DNA of 64,000 nt. Origin: Paraphysomonas bandaiensis (taxonomy: Eukaryota > Chrysophyceae). Below, piece by piece: positions 12,243 to 23,804 of this stretch; positions within the stretch are counted from its first letter, which is position 1, and each line of letters opens with the position of its first letter. The notes beneath the pieces were generated by a model. It did no database searches, was not told the DNA's origin, and saw nothing but the letters and a program-made list of their open reading frames with translations. The translations under genes and the position numbers were made by a program. The stretch spans positions 1-64,000 of the forward strand of contig CBFFRP010000236.1 in the NCBI GenBank assembly GCA_965644295.1, given 5' to 3'.

Positions 12243-13850
12243 TCACCCTTATAGTGCTATGAACCTCAAGGGTATTGATGAGGGTATAGAGAGGGATAAG
12301 GAGAGTGAGTTGGAAGATAATGAAGTGGAATTATAAAGCAGTTGTGACTATAGAGTCACTCCTCAGTGTTCTATACCGCATATCCATATACTGCCCTGTG
12401 CATATATACACACACATACACATACATATACATACATACACATACATACACCATACAGGGGAGGGTCTGCAGGTAGCTGTCTACTATATGGGCACAGGGG
12501 CGGTATACATCTACAGTATACGCTATACGCCTATATACACACTACATGTACACACCTGGACCATAGAAGTGTTTGTACTACTGCTGTACAGTAGGCACAG
12601 CAGTACATACATATACTCACACTCTGTATCTACACACGGAGAGTCTGTGGTACAGTTGTACAGCAGAGTAGCTATAGATGTATGTACATGTACATATATA
12701 CCGTATGTAGGGTGGCGGTGCAGAGGTGCAGTGGACACTCTTCGTACATATGCAACAGATGATGGTCCACAAGATACAAAACAGAAGTTGTGCTGTGTGC
12801 AATAGATATGAGGACTAAGATCCATATCTAGATAAGGGTGTTGTTATTAGTGCGATGGCGAGGATGGAATCATCAAGTAGGGTGCGCACTATGCTGTGCT
12901 ATGAGGGGTACGTCCCAGATCGATTTCTTATTCAGGGATTAAACTAGCCAATACAACAGGTCGTGGACTGATGATATACCCCTCATATTAGCAGAGTATC
13001 CGTTCAGTGTTAGATAGATGTGATTCATGATTGTTGCAGCGAGGCACAGGCTGTTCGTGTCACATAACTGCTCAGGTGATAGCTGATCGGTACGAAACGT
13101 TTACACATTCTACCAGATACTGATATCAGGTATTTTACATACCATATGGCAGTATGTATGTGTAGTATGTGAGGATTCTGTAACACATTGAAGAGTAGAG
13201 TGTGGCGGATGAATCCGAATAATAGATGTCATTGTACTAGCACCATAGCGTGGGAGACGGGTAAACTGCTAGTTTATGAAATATATGTAGATATCAGAGT
13301 GCTCAATATAATTAAGTAGACTAGAAGTGGTTAACAACATTTGGAAGCTAGCTTTCCAATAAACTTGGTCCACATGGTCGAGCAACATATACAATACACA
13401 ATACTAGAGATTGTGAGATTGTTTCCTCGCCCTGTTGTAGATGCGAAAATTAATGCTATGTTATATGTTATCTAATCACTTTAATTCCTCTACAGCTTCT
13501 GCCGATATTACGTCAGTATAAAGTACATGTCCGTGATATCTTTTTCGTTTACACATATATTTAACTGCATGTAGTATTATAGTGCAATTCTATATTGCTG
13601 ATGCAATATTTCACTATAAACTGTTAAGCAGTATCTGGTGTATGGCCAAGATAGAGAGCTACTCAAAAGCAACCAACAGGTGTTTACATACATTGGTATT
13701 TATTCAGATTAACATAGCGGAATAGCAATAATACAGGACTACTTTCCAAAACAAGCATGACAACAGATGAAACGACTTTCGTGAGGTTCTGAGACGAGTC
13801 AACCACAATCAGCCAGCTGGATATGGCAACTTGGAATAAAAATCAGTATT
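12243..13850. other. 1.6-kb intergenic region with CATA microsatellite
   Basis: Lies upstream of the importin gene and downstream of the LSM12-like gene. Bases about 12400-12460 are interrupted (CATA)n/TATACA repeats. The long frames at 12305-12825 on both strands are low-complexity by-products of these repeats. No gene or RNA is supportable. Confidence 0.5.
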
Positions 13851-14528
13851 TTATATTCCTAGTTTCTTCCGTTCTCCTTGAAGCTGTAACAGTGTACTAA
13901 GTTACGTGTCTAAAAACCGCATTCAACTGCTTACCACTTTAGTAATTCGCGTGAGCCCAGCACTGGAACACATATCGTTCGGTACAATATTTTCAGCACA
14001 GTACGGTGGTTTGACGACACATTGATCTAGAATTACAATATCGTTTCCTTCCCAGCGACAAGGAAACCTGACCGAAAATGAACACGAATAACAAAGTTAC
14101 TGTAGCACACTCACAAGAAACTCAATCGATCATATAATGTTTGAATCTTATCAGAAACTCCAGTATTTATATGAGCAATGCTCTGCTCGGCACTCTCGAG
14201 AGATGACTGCTCACGCTTTTGAAGTGCCTGTACACTGTAGACATACATATAACTAACAAATAAATCATTACAAAATAGTCTTACTTTAGAGCAATAGCAT
14301 TCTCATCCTCTGGCATGCTCCATTGTAAGTCACCATCAATTGACGAAACTTGTCCAGGAAATACTAACTTAAAAGAATCATCATTCTCTGTATGCATATA
14401 AAAGTTATGAATACATGAGAGATAGAATAGAAACAGCAGTTACCAAGCACTAATACTTTGGAGACTGGGTCAACTGCAACAGCACTTCCCTCTAAAGAGG
14501 ATCCACCATTTAAATTGACCTTAATCAT
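13851..14528 (-). CDS. LSM12-like: LSM12-like protein (5 exons)
   Basis: Predicted RNA-associated protein with an LSM12 anticodon-binding-type domain. Exons (minus) 14528-14444, 14387-14285, 14234-14115, 14067-13935 and 13883-13851 sum to 474 nt, giving 157 aa. The first exons resemble the short Sm-like segment (GSSLEGSAVAVDP, then KVLVLG). Exons 3 and 4 match the LSM12 AD domain: QALQKREQ, NTGVSDKIQTLYDRL, WEGNDIVILD and VVKPPYCAENI, aligning with the known pattern of a helix, then W..K.IVV..EV.I.PPY..EN. The last exon adds a basic tail (GERKKLGI). LSM12 proteins bind RNA-regulatory partners such as ataxin-2. The N-terminal Sm part is shorter than in animals. The gene is divergent from eS1, about 450 bases away. 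Confidence 0.75.
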
Positions 14529-14979
14529 GGTACAATTAATGGTTAGTCAAGTGATGACAATGGCGTGTGTTGTATTGGCTTCTATATATATACAGTCACA
14601 GTCACATGTATCATGCGTGTACACTGCTGTATACAGACAGACGACCAATAAGACTGACCTAAATATGCCGATTTCTATAATTTTCTGTTATAAAATCGTT
14701 TCTAACGCTTCTCCTCCACACAAAAACCCTAATTTTCAGGTTTAAATTATTCTCTATGTCCTCCAAGTAGGTTTGTATATTATGCCTACAGTACTGTATA
14801 TCATAATTGTGGAGATAAAACAATTTCAGTTTATAATTCCCCTATGACGATTGAAGATCTATTGTGTGAGTGGGGTGTAAAGGATGGTGTCTATACCATA
14901 CAGGACGACTGTGTATGTATGTATATGAGTGGAGTTAAGTAACATAGTTGTGAAGGTTATTTGCTTGTGATTATCTACT
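14529..14979. promoter_or_regulatory. divergent intergenic region, LSM12-like / eS1
   Basis: About 450 bases between two divergently transcribed genes, so it must hold both promoters. It contains TATATATA stretches (about 14582) but no element that I can name with confidence. Confidence 0.4.
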
Positions 14980-16156
14980 ATGGCTATTGGTAAGAGGGAT
15001 AATTGATTTTCTGATAGAGATGTGATTGATGTGATGTAGGTAAGAATAAGAGGCTCACAAAGAGCCGCAAAGGCGGAAAGAAGAAGGCGTAAGTTACATA
15101 CCACCTACACTCCTCTTATCTTATATATACACACAGTGTGGATCCATTCAGCCGTAAGGAGACATACAGTGTCAAGGCTCCTTCCATGTTTTCTACCCGT
15201 AACGCTGGAAGAACCATTATCACTAAGACTATCGGCACAAGTATGTATATCGTCAGGTCGTGTCATAGTAGATCATCTTATTGCTATTATAGAAATCGCT
15301 TCTGAGGGATTGAAGGGCCGTGTGTTTGAAATCTCTCTTGCTGATCTCAATGGTGGTGATGAGGCCCAGGGATACCGCAAGATCAAGCTTGTGTGCGAGG
15401 ATGTCAATGGATATGATGTGCTAACCAACTTCCACGGCATGGACATCACCCGTGACAAACTCTGCTCCCTTATCAGAAAATGGCAGACCCTTATTGAGGC
15501 TTTTGTTGACGTCCGCACCACGGATGGATACTACCTCCGCCTTTTCTGCATTGGCTTCACCAAGAAGCAGAGCAACCAGCAGGCAAAGTCCACCTGTTAC
15601 GCACAGTCTGGCCAGGTCCGCGCTATCCGCAGAAAGATGTTTGACATCATGACTGAGGAGGCTTCTAAGTGCGACCTCAAGGAGCTTGTTCAGAAATTGT
15701 AAGTTCATTGTTACATTTTATACTTTATCCACCTGCCTATTGCAGTCTATTCTGCCACAGATGTCATCTGTATGTGATGATTACTTCTATTTGCCATGGA
15801 CTGCAGACATTATACGATATTTAAGGAACCTAGTAGTGATTTATATGATCTACCGAGGGCCAAAAATATCATACATTTTTACATATATCACTATTTATAT
15901 TTTTCTAACGATATGTGGTCGTAGCATTTCTATGCCCGAGTCTATTGGATTAGAAATCGAGAAGGCTTGCCAGTCTATTTTCCCTCTGCAGAATGTGTGC
16001 ATTCGCAAGGTTAAGGTGCTTAGAAAGCCCAAGTTCGACTTGGTTAAGTTGATGGAGCTACATGGCGATTCTGGCGAGGACACTGGTGCTGCTCTGGATA
16101 AGGCCGCTGCTGAGACCACAGTTCAGGCTCTTTCCGGTGCTGGAGGCAGACTTTAA
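14980..16156 (+). CDS. RPS3A: 40S ribosomal protein eS1 (S3a), 5 exons
   Basis: Structural protein of the small ribosomal subunit. Exons 14980-14989, 15040-15088, 15137-15240, 15293-15698 and 15925-16156 sum to 801 nt, giving 266 aa, the usual length. The first coding exon is only 10 nt (MAIG, split in the glycine codon), followed by [15 protein letters not shown]. Further hallmarks are [89 protein letters not shown] and [14 protein letters not shown]. The donors GTAAGA, GTAAGT, GTATGT and GTAAGT are strong. Codon use is more GC-rich than in its neighbours, as expected for a highly expressed gene. Confidence 0.95.
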
Positions 16157-16646
16157 GCTCTTTAGAGTGCTACTATTGTCACATACACTTTTTGGAATCT
16201 AGATTTCGAGCACAGCCGTAATTAATCACAACACCTTCAACGATATATTTAATGGCTTCTGTAATAGTTATGTAGATTGAGTGATTATAAGATGAACAGA
16301 CTGATAGGTATATTTGCTTACTCTACGCTATCAATTACAACGTGACGACTTCATTCAGTTGCACTCTTTTCTATTTAGTGTTATCTTACTAGTCGTTGCA
16401 ATTGTATGGGCCGTATAATTATAAATTGAAAGCAGTAAATTGCTTCTCCCCCCTCAATTTTCAGCTTTTCAATTATGTCTTTATATCTTTACATAGTCCA
16501 TATTACACTTTACACTTACTCCAACGAGTTTATATAGGTAAACATGGTACACTGTTGTAGGCTGAGGTGAAGTACAGCAAAAAGTTTCAAGTCATAATAT
16601 ATCGATTAAGTAATATTAAAACGAATATTGTTCTCTCAAATCTATT
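16157..16646. other. intergenic between convergent genes
   Basis: AT-rich 490-base spacer between the 3' ends of eS1 (+) and the ankyrin/GH20 gene (-). Nothing beyond presumed 3' UTRs was seen. Confidence 0.5.
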
Positions 16647-19600
16647 TTATCTTTTCCATATACTCCAACTACTCGACACAGGTTTTTCCGACTCCTTCGG
16701 TTCTTCACGGAAGACTTTCATCAACAAATCAGTGGTATAGTCAGGCATATATCGGCATATCGCTGCAAAAACTCCAACAGCAGGCACTTCAGCCCTGGCC
16801 ACCTCTACATAACGATGTCTGTCCATTGCCTTCAGATACTTTACGCTTTTCACAGCAGTGATTCTAGTGTGCACTTTTTCCTTTGATATGTGCTCATTAG
16901 ATTCCATTGGAACCTGCCCAGACACGAGACTAAACTTATCAAAGCGCTTCTGCCAACCCTGATTGGATTGGAAAAGTGCCTCTATCAGAGCGTTGGCGAG
17001 GTCTGATGCCGTGCCCGGAGAAAGCGAAGCCATCACTTTACCATACGAGTGGTGGTCCGTACCATGATCTAATGTGTTGTCTTTCTGCATAGTTGCTTTC
17101 TCAAGAGCATTATATGCCAGAATAATAATTCGACATACAACACTGACTAATTGCAAAGTATTCATAAACTCCTCCGTCTCGGCAACACTCACGTGGAATT
17201 CGCTGTTTCCACTAGAGTTTAGAATTGGTGTATAATGCGCGTTTAGGTCAGAGCCACCTCTAGCACGCACATGTGTGCCGTTCTCACCTTTAGAAAGGTC
17301 CTTCCAATCTACCGCTAATAATAGCGACCTGGCACCCCTCAGGCATTCCACCGCTTCTTCCTTGCGGATTGGAATTGTCATATCACTGGGGAGATTACGG
17401 GCACCCATAAGAGACCATACGATCCCCTCTATGCGTGCCATATCTTCACCAGATGCAACCACACGTCTCTGAGAAGCAGACTCACTCAACGGGACACTTC
17501 CACAGAGCAAATCCAAAATTGCTCCTCGAAGTTTGTCCTCCCTGGGGTGTTCCCTAGCCGAGAAATTACGAAAGAGTAGGAGGTTAAGCGTAGGACGAAG
17601 CAAAGAGTGGTCATCAAGGTGGACGCGACCGAGAATGTCTTGGAAGGCCTCCAGATTCCAACATGCGCCTGCATGAAGATAGCACATGTGCTTTGATAAA
17701 ATTAGCTATTGTCATTCAAATAAAACAAAAGAGTCTACCTACCTTGAAAAGAATCATGGGATAGAAGAAATCTGCATCTGACATAGCGGGAAGCATACAT
17801 AATGTAGAACCATGCGCCTGAGCTGCGCATAGCAACAGAAGTATGAAAATACAAATCCTTCAATACAAACGACACACTACCTTGTCTTGCCTTTACCGTC
17901 ACTTGTTTGGCCATGACCTGAGAACTTGTTATTGGCCTCGACAGTAGGCGGGAAGATATAAACTGAGCGAGTGGGTAGAATTGCACAGTTACTCCTACAT
18001 GAAGTGCCAGAGCCTACAAATAACATCATATGTGAGTATAAAACAATTACGATGCTTAAAGTCTCACTTCTAAGTCATCCAATAGCATAGTAGTGATCCA
18101 ATCACTGTGTGCGACGATTACATTGCGATGGCCCGAGGATAGTACATCGCGGAACATGTCTTCGCATGAAGAGAAGCATTCCTTGGCAAAGACGTCTTCA
18201 TCTTCATCTTGAGGACAATAATTAAGTATCACAGTAACACAGGGAGCCGAGAAATTTCTAAGAATATTCAGTGGAAGCCTACGAATGTAACTAAGACAAC
18301 ACCACATGAATAATAGTTTTGAAAAAACTTACATCTGCCTGGGATGCAGAAGGGTAACAGTGGGGATTAACTCAACGCAATGTCTTCGACACACTTCATC
18401 TAATGAGCATATCTTTGTACCGAACATTATCTGGGTGCATTTCTATTATAAAATACAACGTGGTCTTATATATCTACCTCATCACAAGACTCCATCGACG
18501 TGGAGTCATCCTGGCAGTGTGGCACATCTACGGACAAAAATAGCTGGTTCACTCGTAGCACGGACAGCAAGCGAACCAAACTCTTCATGCCGGAAGACGA
18601 CGTACGAGTTGTACAACGGTATGACCACATCACTCCTCTATTGGGGATATCTGGCCAGTCTAGAACTGTCATCGGGGGAATGCGAATAGATTTCATGTTT
18701 TTAGGTGTGCTAGCACTAGTACCAGAGTTCACAAAATCTGCGTGGAGCTGAAGTATTTGCACAAACGTATGAACCGCATACATAATGCCCGTCGGATCAG
18801 AAGCAGTCAGTCTGGCCATTGATGAGTCTGATATCAGTGTATATTAGCCCAATATATATAATGTATAATCTATATAAGAAACAAGCCAGACTCACCAACG
18901 CGTATTTCAAATCTATGCCGCCCTGGACAAATATTCTGATCTATAGCCAATCTAATATCAGCTGTGGTACTTGATCTTTGTATTTGGGAGTACACTCCTA
19001 CGGTTTCTAGTGTTTCTATGAGACCAGACCATGTAAGTAGGGCGTATATGTCAATGTCTGGACTTGCAGTAGAGACGATAACGGGCTGTGTAGTAGATAA
19101 AACTAACGGTTGCGGACCGACGCCATCAGGGCGAAGAGTGTACTGTACTTGTCTCTGCGCGGGAGGCCAGAGAATGAGGTGCTTGGATGGATGAGACTCT
19201 CCTACGCCCTCAGCATCGGAGTCCGTTTCGTATCCACTCTCAGAGGGAAGGGAGTCCGAAGTTTCCAGCTCACTACTTCTTCCTTCCTCATCATTTCCAG
19301 CAGACGAAACACTTATACTATTAGTTGGATTAAACGAAGTTTGCTTTGGTTCATTAGTATCGGAGCATTGTAGCATAGCTGCTAATTCACCGTATTCACC
19401 ATGCTCTAAAGGGAGGAGATCCAGAGGTAGGCGATTCCTTGCATCCCGCAAAGAACGATCAGCTCCGTGATTCAGAAGTAATTCGATAAACTCCTTGTTT
19501 CCAGCTTTGCAGGCAATATGCAAACAAGTTTCACTCTCTGTATTGGCGATATTTACATCTATCCCTAGCTTCAGCAGTAGTTCCCCTACTGACTGATTGC

Positions 19601-20198
19601 CGAAAGAGCAAGCCCAATGTAGGGTTGAATCCTTGAGTTTTGTATCGTCCGTCAGGTCGACTGGAACACGTCCCCGCAGAAGACTTTCAATACCACTAAT
19701 ATTTCCCATGGCAATTTGCTCAAATGTGTAAACACGAAAGGCTTGCGTCGCGCCACCAGTTGAGACTTCATATGCAGTCTTCCCTTTGAACTCACCTTCA
19801 CGGGGCACTAGTGTTGGATCAGCACCCATATTCTACACAGTCATATGATAAGATAAGATTGAATGAAAGAAAGAAACATAAGGAGGATTACCAGAAGGGC
19901 TCGAACAGCATCAGAGTGCCCGTTAAATGAGGCAATATGCAGTGCAGTCTTTCCCTCATCATCAGCAGTTGATACAAACTCAGCTATATTAGCTCCATCA
20001 TTCTGTGATCGTAATGATGCTAATGCATGCTATAGAAGCCAATCATATGAATGAGATGGATAGATGATAGGATACGAGGGAATGTACCTGAATTATATCT
20101 GTACGGCCTAATTTTGATGCATGATACAACACTTGCATCTCCTCGCTTGATTCAAGAGGGCTGGATCGACCATTGCTTAATGATTGAATGTCTGTCAT
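16647..20198 (-). CDS. ankyrin-repeat / GH20-like fusion protein (9 exons)
   Basis: Exons (minus) 20198-20088, 20029-19892, 19832-18896, 18827-18478, 18442-18333, 18290-18068, 18013-17881, 17817-17743 and 17668-16647 sum to 3099 nt, giving 1032 aa. Residues about 40-240 carry ankyrin repeats (GKTALHIASFNGHSDAV, STLHWACSFGN, ETCLHIACKAGN). A Ser/acidic linker follows. Residues about 300-430 resemble the GH20b/hexosaminidase small domain (IRLAIDQN, RHRFEIRV, MARLTASDPTGIMYAVHT). The barrel start is clear: PPMTVLDWPDIPNRGVMWS fits the GH20 pattern I.D.P.F.HRG, and DEVCRRHCVELIPTV fits the strand before the active site. I see no G-x-D-E catalytic pair after it (that stretch reads VILNYCPQDEDED), so it may be a pseudoenzyme. 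There is no signal peptide, so a cytosolic location is inferred. The C-terminal ~340 residues are less clear, with GACWNLEAFQDIL resembling the end of the barrel. Confidence 0.7.
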
Positions 20199-20281
20199 GT
20201 CGGGAGAATGGAATTGATCCCGATAAAGTGGTTTATGTAGTGTATAGTGGAGTAGATATGAGAGGTATCATTAACACTTGT

Positions 20282-20560
20282 GATGTATGTATGTATGTAT
20301 GTATGTATGTATGTATGTATGTATGTATGTATGTATGTATGTATGTATGTATGTATGTATGTATGTATGTATGTATGTATGTATGTATGTATGTATGTAT
20401 GTATGTATGTATGTATGTATGTATGTATGTATGTATGTATGTATGTATGTATGTATGTATGTATGTATGTATGTATGTATGTATGTATGTATGTATGTAT
20501 GTATGTATGTATGTATGTATGTATGTATATATGACTGTGTGTGTATGTATGTATATACCA
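20282..20560. repeat. (ATGT)n tetranucleotide array
   Basis: About 61 near-perfect copies of ATGT to about 20528, then degenerate TATG/TGTG. It starts about 84 bases upstream of the start codon of the ankyrin/GH20 gene. The long MYVC and IHTY reading frames here are products of the repeat, not genes. Confidence 0.95.
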
Positions 20561-20748
20561 TACTGCTGTACATATATACGTGTATGTAGAGAGGAACTTG
20601 ATGGGCGGTATGTGCGGTGCAAGTGTACTCATCCACTGACATATATGTACTGCTGTACTACTGTGTAGTAGTACACTACACTTATACATACGATATCTAC
20701 ATATAAATTAACTGTATTTCTATGTACTAAACCAGTTCGACTCAGCAT

Positions 20749-20864
20749 GGACGGTCATACAATGCAAACCGCACCCGCTCTCGTTCCGCTCGCGGAAGTT
20801 AAGTTGCATCTGGCCCGGTTAGTAGTACGGTGGGTGACCACGTGCGAAGTCCGGGTACTGTCCG
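20749..20864 (+). rRNA. 5S rRNA: 5S ribosomal RNA
   Basis: RNA component of the large ribosomal subunit, transcribed by RNA polymerase III. The 5' end GGACGGT pairs with the 3' end ACTGTCC (20857-20863) to form helix I. Internal landmarks are the intact loop/control region GAAGTTAAGTTGCATCTGGC and the highly conserved GGTTAGTA, GGTGGGTGACCACGTG and CGAAGTCC GGGT segments. Length is about 115 nt, close to the usual 117-121. A T5 run at 20865-20869 is a good polymerase III terminator. It is a single copy in this window, not in a tandem array. Confidence 0.93.
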
Positions 20865-20869
20865 TTTTT
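20865..20869 (+). terminator. T-run terminator of the 5S gene
   Basis: Five T immediately after the closing helix of the 5S rRNA, the normal polymerase III stop. Confidence 0.75.
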
Positions 20870-21298
20870 GCAGTATTTTTTATTATTATCGTTTTTTCAT
20901 TAGGATAGTGGTAAAAACCCCAAGTTTTGTCACTCTTCTTTGGATATCCGGTACATCATATACTGCTGTAGACCAACGACAGAATATAACAGCCAGTCTC
21001 CCAATATACGGGCTACATAACAGTACATCATAAGGGTGCAGTACAGTGTACTCACTATGTACACCAACTACAAGGTACATGTCGACCTCCAGTCCTACTC
21101 TATGATGCTGTACCAGTCATATATAACCACACCAGACATGATCACACTCCATATACACATAGAATGATCAACACTTAAATATATCTATACCCTCCTATCA
21201 CAATCGAACCCATAATTAACACTGAATTCAAAGGAATGAACAAATAGATTACACTACACTACAATTCACGGATTAGTTACATATAATTAGAGTATATT
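20870..21298. other. intergenic, 5S rRNA to zinc-finger gene
   Basis: A 430-base spacer with no supportable gene; contains the upstream region of the zinc-finger gene. Confidence 0.5.
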
Positions 21299-22853
21299 AT
21301 GGGAAGCTCAGCGAGTCAACTAACATCACTTCAAAGAGCTGAAATTACACGTGTTTTAAAGAAAGAATATGAAGCATGTAAAGAACAGAATATGAGTGAT
21401 GAAGCCGTTACAGTTTTATTAGTTCAAATGTTTGAAAGGAAAGTACAAGAAGTACAAAAGAATCCACTGACGATAGTGACTGCTAATGCTCGTCGATTGA
21501 AACGTGGTACGTCGAAAGCTGTACCGAAAACTCCTCAGCGACGTTCATATGATGATAAACCGACACCTACGCGGAAAGTGGATACAGCGAAGCCGACACC
21601 GACGAGGAAAGTGAGTACTATGGTATCCCGGTCACTCTCGGATACAACAGATGGATCAGTTGCTTTAGCACAATCTGCATCTGCTCCCGCTCTTGCCACC
21701 ACGTCAGAGGGAAACGAAGAGGAGGAAAAAACTGGTATGAAGTTTTGCTGTATAGTAATTAAACTTATTGAATATTTCAATTGTTAGACTCGTGGGATTC
21801 CGTGAAGGCCCAGCCTGCGTGCATGATATGCGGAATGGTTTTTCCCACCACCTCAAAACTAGATACTCATGTGAAGTATTCGGTGAGTATATTTTAAACA
21901 TGTCACGACGTTGAACTGTTTTGTTTGTTTACTTTTACTTCCCCGTAAATTGCTTCCTGTTGTGCTATTACGTCACTACTGCTGTAACAATAATTAATAC
22001 CGTGTAGTCGTTGCATGCCTCAAACCTGAAGAAAATGGAGGAACAACAGAAGGCTGAGGCTGAGAAAGCTGCTGCGGCAGAAGCTGGCGCTTCTTCCGAG
22101 CCGGAGGTGGTACAACAGGAACCAACTTCTAGGTGCCGTGTTCTCTACACCGGCAACAAATTTTTCTGGCGCACTAAGGACAACATCGATATCCACATAT
22201 ATCTCCACCTCAAACAAAGATGCTTGGAGGTTGTGGCGTATGAAGGAATTGCGAATGCAGAATTGCCGCGTCTATATTTGGATGAAACAAAACTATTCTC
22301 ATTGATTGGAGATTCCACTGTGAGACAGAAGGTGGCCGAGAGAAAGGAAAAAGAAAAATCAAAGAAGTTTCGCGAGAAATTACCGCCGGACAATATTCTG
22401 TTCGAGGACGAGAAGCGTTTGGCAATCTCCTCTCATATTATGTCTAAGCTTCAACTGTCCAATGATACCTCAAGAACGACCATCTACTCTAAGTACCTGA
22501 CTTATGCAGGTGATGCAGAAGGCGTGCTGCTTTCCGCCATGCCGAAGGATGTTATTCCTGTACACATACCAAGGCGCAGACACTCGTCGGAGGAAGAGTT
22601 CAATGAGTCATTGAAATCTCTTCAAAGTATGCAGGATGACCTCAAAGGGCTAACTGAACAAGCTGAGAAGATGGCAAATCTTATGACTCAGAGTGTTGGT
22701 GGATTTTCGAATGCCACGAAGAAGAAGAAACGACTCGAAAGTTTCTCCGTCCCCCGTCGCCGCTGGCTAATTGCAATCGATCGGGTATTGCTTCAGAATC
22801 AAGTTGCAAAGATCACCAAGCTCCTTGAATCATATGGTGACAAATACTTGTAA
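21299..22853 (+). CDS. C2H2 zinc-finger protein with myristoylation-type N-terminus (3 exons)
   Basis: Exons 21299-21734, 21788-21882 and 22008-22853 sum to 1377 nt, giving 458 aa. The N-terminus MGSSASQL fits the N-myristoylation pattern (Gly2, small residues, Ser6), which would tether it to membrane. Residues about 75-140 hold two repeated PTPTRKV motifs with basic and Ser residues. Exon 2 encodes a single C2H2-like finger, CMICGMVFPTTSKLDTH, with the last His just after the splice in the SLHASNL segment. A Glu/Ala/Lys-rich coiled segment follows, then a region with SRCRVLYTGNKFFWRTKDNID that I do not recognise, a basic patch (KKKKRLESFSVPRRRW) and a short C-terminal helix. No family assignment. 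Membrane association is inferred from the N-terminus only. Confidence 0.75.
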
Positions 22854-23417
22854 TTGAATTGTTTTATACCTGCCTGAACATGGTAGAGTGCACAGAACTT
22901 TTCTTTGTACTTCACCGTAGGTTGGTATTTCAGATGTATCATGAAAAGAAACTGCTTTTAATCTGAAAGGATATATGGTTGTACACCAATGGACTATTTA
23001 TACAGAGCACGAGTTATGGCTATGATTGATTATGTGATGAATTTAAATTTAAATATTATTAAATTTCGCATCCAATAAATATCTATATGCAGTATATTCG
23101 TACTAAAATCGAACCGTCTCATTGCTACAATACACAAAATATATTGCAACACTTCTAGAATGTAATTGCAAGATCCCATATTTCGAATGGAAACTACAAT
23201 CAACATTCTATTTGCTACTCACTAATATATTTGTTAGCTGCTCCATAAATATAATCTTGTCGGTGGTATGTTCGAGAAAATAAATTGCGACTTGTAGTAT
23301 ACTTTTGGGTGAAAAGGCGGTGGCTTGGGGTTTGCGGTAAATGATACATAAATAGATTTTAGTATTCAATGATTAAAAATTCACTTCAGTACTATGCATG
23401 ATTTAAACAATTCGTGT
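22854..23417. other. AT-rich intergenic spacer
   Basis: Lies between the 3' ends of the zinc-finger gene and repeat copy D. It includes an AAATTTAAATTTAAATA palindromic run near 23040. No gene seen. Confidence 0.45.
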
Positions 23418-23592
23418 GAAAGTCTTATTATTAGCAGTAGGCGTCGAGAATCGTCACCAGATAAGGATAAGTAGTTAGATGAAGACTAGTCAAGCTAGAT
23501 CAACCTCTACCAGTAACTAACTAGTGTAAATTCTCATATCCTACTATTTAACGCTACAGAAGCTGCTTGTGCGTCTTATATAAGTTGCGATT
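23418..23592 (-). repeat. dispersed repeat family R1, solo end (copy D)
   Basis: Begins GAAAGTCTTATTATTAGCAGTAGG and runs to CCTACTATTTAACGCTACAGAAGCTGCTTGTGCGTC. Both blocks recur in the same order at 49937-50110 and, inverted, at 31583-31740. Only the terminal ~175 bases are present here. Confidence 0.6.
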
Positions 23593-23804
23593 GTATATAG
23601 TAGTATAGTTTATTATGTATAAATTAGCGATAAGTTGTTGTGGAGGATAAGTTTACAAAGTACTATTTAGTGTTATACAATATACTTTTGTTTCTTTACA
23701 AGAATGCTACATATTACATATATGATATCAATATATATTTAGCTTTTCTCCAGAGTTGCAGCTAATAACACCATCTAATATACTCGAAAGGTCGTCATAT
23801 ATTG

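Noticed and set aside
12305-12825. A gene in the TATA/CATA-rich region upstream of the importin gene
   Set aside because: Composition is repeat-derived, with Tyr/His/Thr/Ile-rich translations on both strands and no conserved motif.
15273-15708. Minus-strand frames opposite eS1
   Set aside because: They overlap highly conserved ribosomal-protein exons and have no similarity of their own.
20051-20689. Long MYVC- and IHTY-repeat reading frames on both strands
   Set aside because: They are translations of the (ATGT)n array; any tetranucleotide array without stops gives long frames in several phases.
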